From Gammaproteobacteria bacterium (GTDB lineage Bacteria; Pseudomonadota; Gammaproteobacteria; GRL18), in the NCBI GenBank assembly GCA_030632625.1, contig DAOVUK010000102.1, positions 1-8,700 on the forward strand: a stretch of DNA of 8,700 nucleotides, written 5' to 3'. The translations under genes were made by a program, and so were the position numbers. Numbering within the stretch: position 1 is the first letter of the stretch; each line of letters begins with the position of its first letter. Below, in pieces: positions 7,893-8,700 of this stretch. Under the pieces are notes generated by a model that was not told where the DNA came from, did no database searches, and worked only from the letters and a program-made list of their open reading frames with translations.

Positions 7893-8494
7893 TGTGTACC
7901 GCCCTCAGGATCAGAGCTCACAATGGTGGAAAGTTCCAGCAGGGGAGCTGAAATTTTCAGGCCGGAGGCTTTAGCACGCTGCAGGTTGATATTAAATCCG
8001 ATACGTTTATCGCCACGGATAAGCTGGATCATACCGCCTTTTTTTGCAAAACCCGGACTATCGCCAATCGTTAAGATAGGATACTGGCGGATGGAAAAAA
8101 GGATTGCTTTAAGAAAGGCCTGCTTTGAGTCACTAATGAAAACCAGCTGGCAGGATCGGCTGATACTTTCTGACTGCTTGAAACGCTGCACTGAAATAAC
8201 CGCTGTGCCAACCTTACGACCATTTAAGACATCCAGGGCACTGCCGAAATCGTCCCTGCCGAGAATGCAGAGCCCAAAACGGTTTTGTGTTGCTTTATCT
8301 TGTGGATAAAGATTGCTATAGGCTTCCGGCCATTCAATAAAACGGGTAAGCTTATAGATTAGTGCGGCCTTAAGTTTGTATTCCGCAGAGACGGAATCAG
8401 CCATCAGTTGTAATGGCTGCAGGCTCAGCAGCAAGATAAACCATAAGCACAGGTATCTGCAGATAAATTTGTATTGGTTCTTTATCTGTTTCAT
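7889..8494 (-). CDS. Periplasmic YfiR/DUF4154 family protein
   Basis: A 201-residue secreted protein of the YfiR family. The signal peptide has a Lys/Arg-rich start, a hydrophobic core ([20 protein letters not shown], 10-29) and a likely cleavage after LMA (32). The mature part shows the family landmarks in order: [20 protein letters not shown] (37-56), [10 protein letters not shown] (75-84), LNGRKVG (90-96), CQLVFIS (115-121), [19 protein letters not shown] (140-158) and [18 protein letters not shown] (165-182). Cys76 and Cys115 are 39 residues apart, the spacing I recall for one of the two disulfides in Pseudomonas YfiR (C71-C110). The second pair is absent, because no cysteine follows 115. 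In Pseudomonas, YfiR binds and represses the CHASE8-containing cyclase YfiN. Here the adjacent, ATGA-overlapping gene encodes a CHASE8-like sensor, so it is the likely partner. There is no YfiB-like OmpA lipoprotein within the window. The Shine-Dalgarno is weak; this start was chosen because it gives a complete signal peptide. Confidence 0.9.
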   Translation of the reverse strand: MKQIKNQYKFICRYLCLWFILLLSLQPLQLMADSVSAEYKLKAALIYKLTRFIEWPEAYSNLYPQDKATQNRFGLCILGRDDFGSALDVLNGRKVGTAVISVQRFKQSESISRSCQLVFISDSKQAFLKAILFSIRQYPILTIGDSPGFAKKGGMIQLIRGDKRIGFNINLQRAKASGLKISAPLLELSTIVSSDPEGGTQ

Positions 8495-8528
8495 ATTTAT
8501 TTAATCGTATCGCCAGTAATCGACAGCA

Positions 8529-8700
8529 TTAGAAATCCCAGCGTATCTGGCCATAGATCGAGCGCTCCACCTCGGTCTGAATCAGGATGCTCTCGCCAAT
8601 AAATTCCGCATGATGATTGTCAAATAAATTTTGTCCAACCAGTGATAATTCCACATTTTTCCGTGGACGCCAGGCAAGCCGGGCATTAAAACTGGTGTAG
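8529..8700 (-). CDS. TonB-dependent receptor, C-terminal fragment (cut by window edge)
   Basis: Only the last 57 codons are inside the window; the gene continues beyond 8700. The visible peptide has the alternating strands of an outer-membrane beta-barrel (FNARLAWRPRKNVELSLVG), the typical receptor turn GQNLFDNHHAEFIG, and ends in YGQIRWDF with the terminal phenylalanine expected for barrel assembly. This matches the last strands of TonB-dependent receptors of the kind often found beside YfiR proteins and sensor kinases. The substrate cannot be told from this end. The stop lies 34 nt before the YfiR start with no terminator between, so the receptor, YfiR and the kinase probably share one transcript whose promoter is outside the window. 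Confidence 0.8.
   Translation of the reverse strand, partial: YTSFNARLAWRPRKNVELSLVGQNLFDNHHAEFIGESILIQTEVERSIYGQIRWDF

Noticed and set aside
7770..8309. Plus-strand 179-codon frame opposite the kinase/YfiR junction
   Set aside because: Antisense shadow of two genes with clear family motifs; its product shows no recognisable domain.

Overview
The window looks like chromosomal DNA of a free-living gammaproteobacterium. Support for this comes from a BarA-type hybrid kinase architecture, a YfiR-type periplasmic protein next to a TonB-dependent receptor, a short cysteine-less HMA-like protein of a type I recall from sulfur oxidisers and methylotrophs, and a gamma-type short dispersed repeat. I cannot name the genus. 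I saw no tRNA, rRNA, CRISPR array, transposase or phage gene.

Layout. Positions 1-242 hold a short non-coding dispersed-repeat-like element: degenerate 12-mers followed by a 28-bp imperfect inverted repeat around a 66-bp centre. Positions 243-516 carry a strong sigma70-type promoter (TTGACA, 16 bp, TATACT) overlapped by an IscR/Rrf2-like operator. It drives a 78-residue HMA-like small protein (517-753). The gap at 754-955 has a perfect 11-bp hairpin, three tandem 17-bp repeats and a palindrome. It leads into a 646-residue DUF389 membrane protein with a diacylglycerol-kinase-like N-terminal region (956-2896). A weak hairpin sits in the 61-bp convergent gap.

The rest of the window is a minus-strand operon, transcribed from the right edge leftwards: the C-terminal end of a TonB-dependent receptor (8529-8700, cut by the window), a secreted YfiR/DUF4154 protein (7889-8494), and a 1644-residue signalling protein (2958-7892) whose ATG overlaps the YfiR stop by 4 nt. 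The large protein reads TM - CHASE8-like periplasmic domain - TM - HAMP - HisKA - HATPase - REC - REC - HPt - REC - PAS - GGDEF - EAL. It therefore holds a complete phosphorelay and both enzymes of cyclic-di-GMP turnover in one chain.

How the genes may work together (inference): in the known YfiBNR/TpbB system, periplasmic YfiR holds down a CHASE8-HAMP-GGDEF cyclase. Here the same periplasmic pair appears to sit on a kinase whose phosphorelay ends in a receiver directly attached to GGDEF-EAL. An outer-membrane receptor or substrate-uptake event could thus be converted, through YfiR, into a change of cyclic-di-GMP. This operon is the most interesting part of the window.
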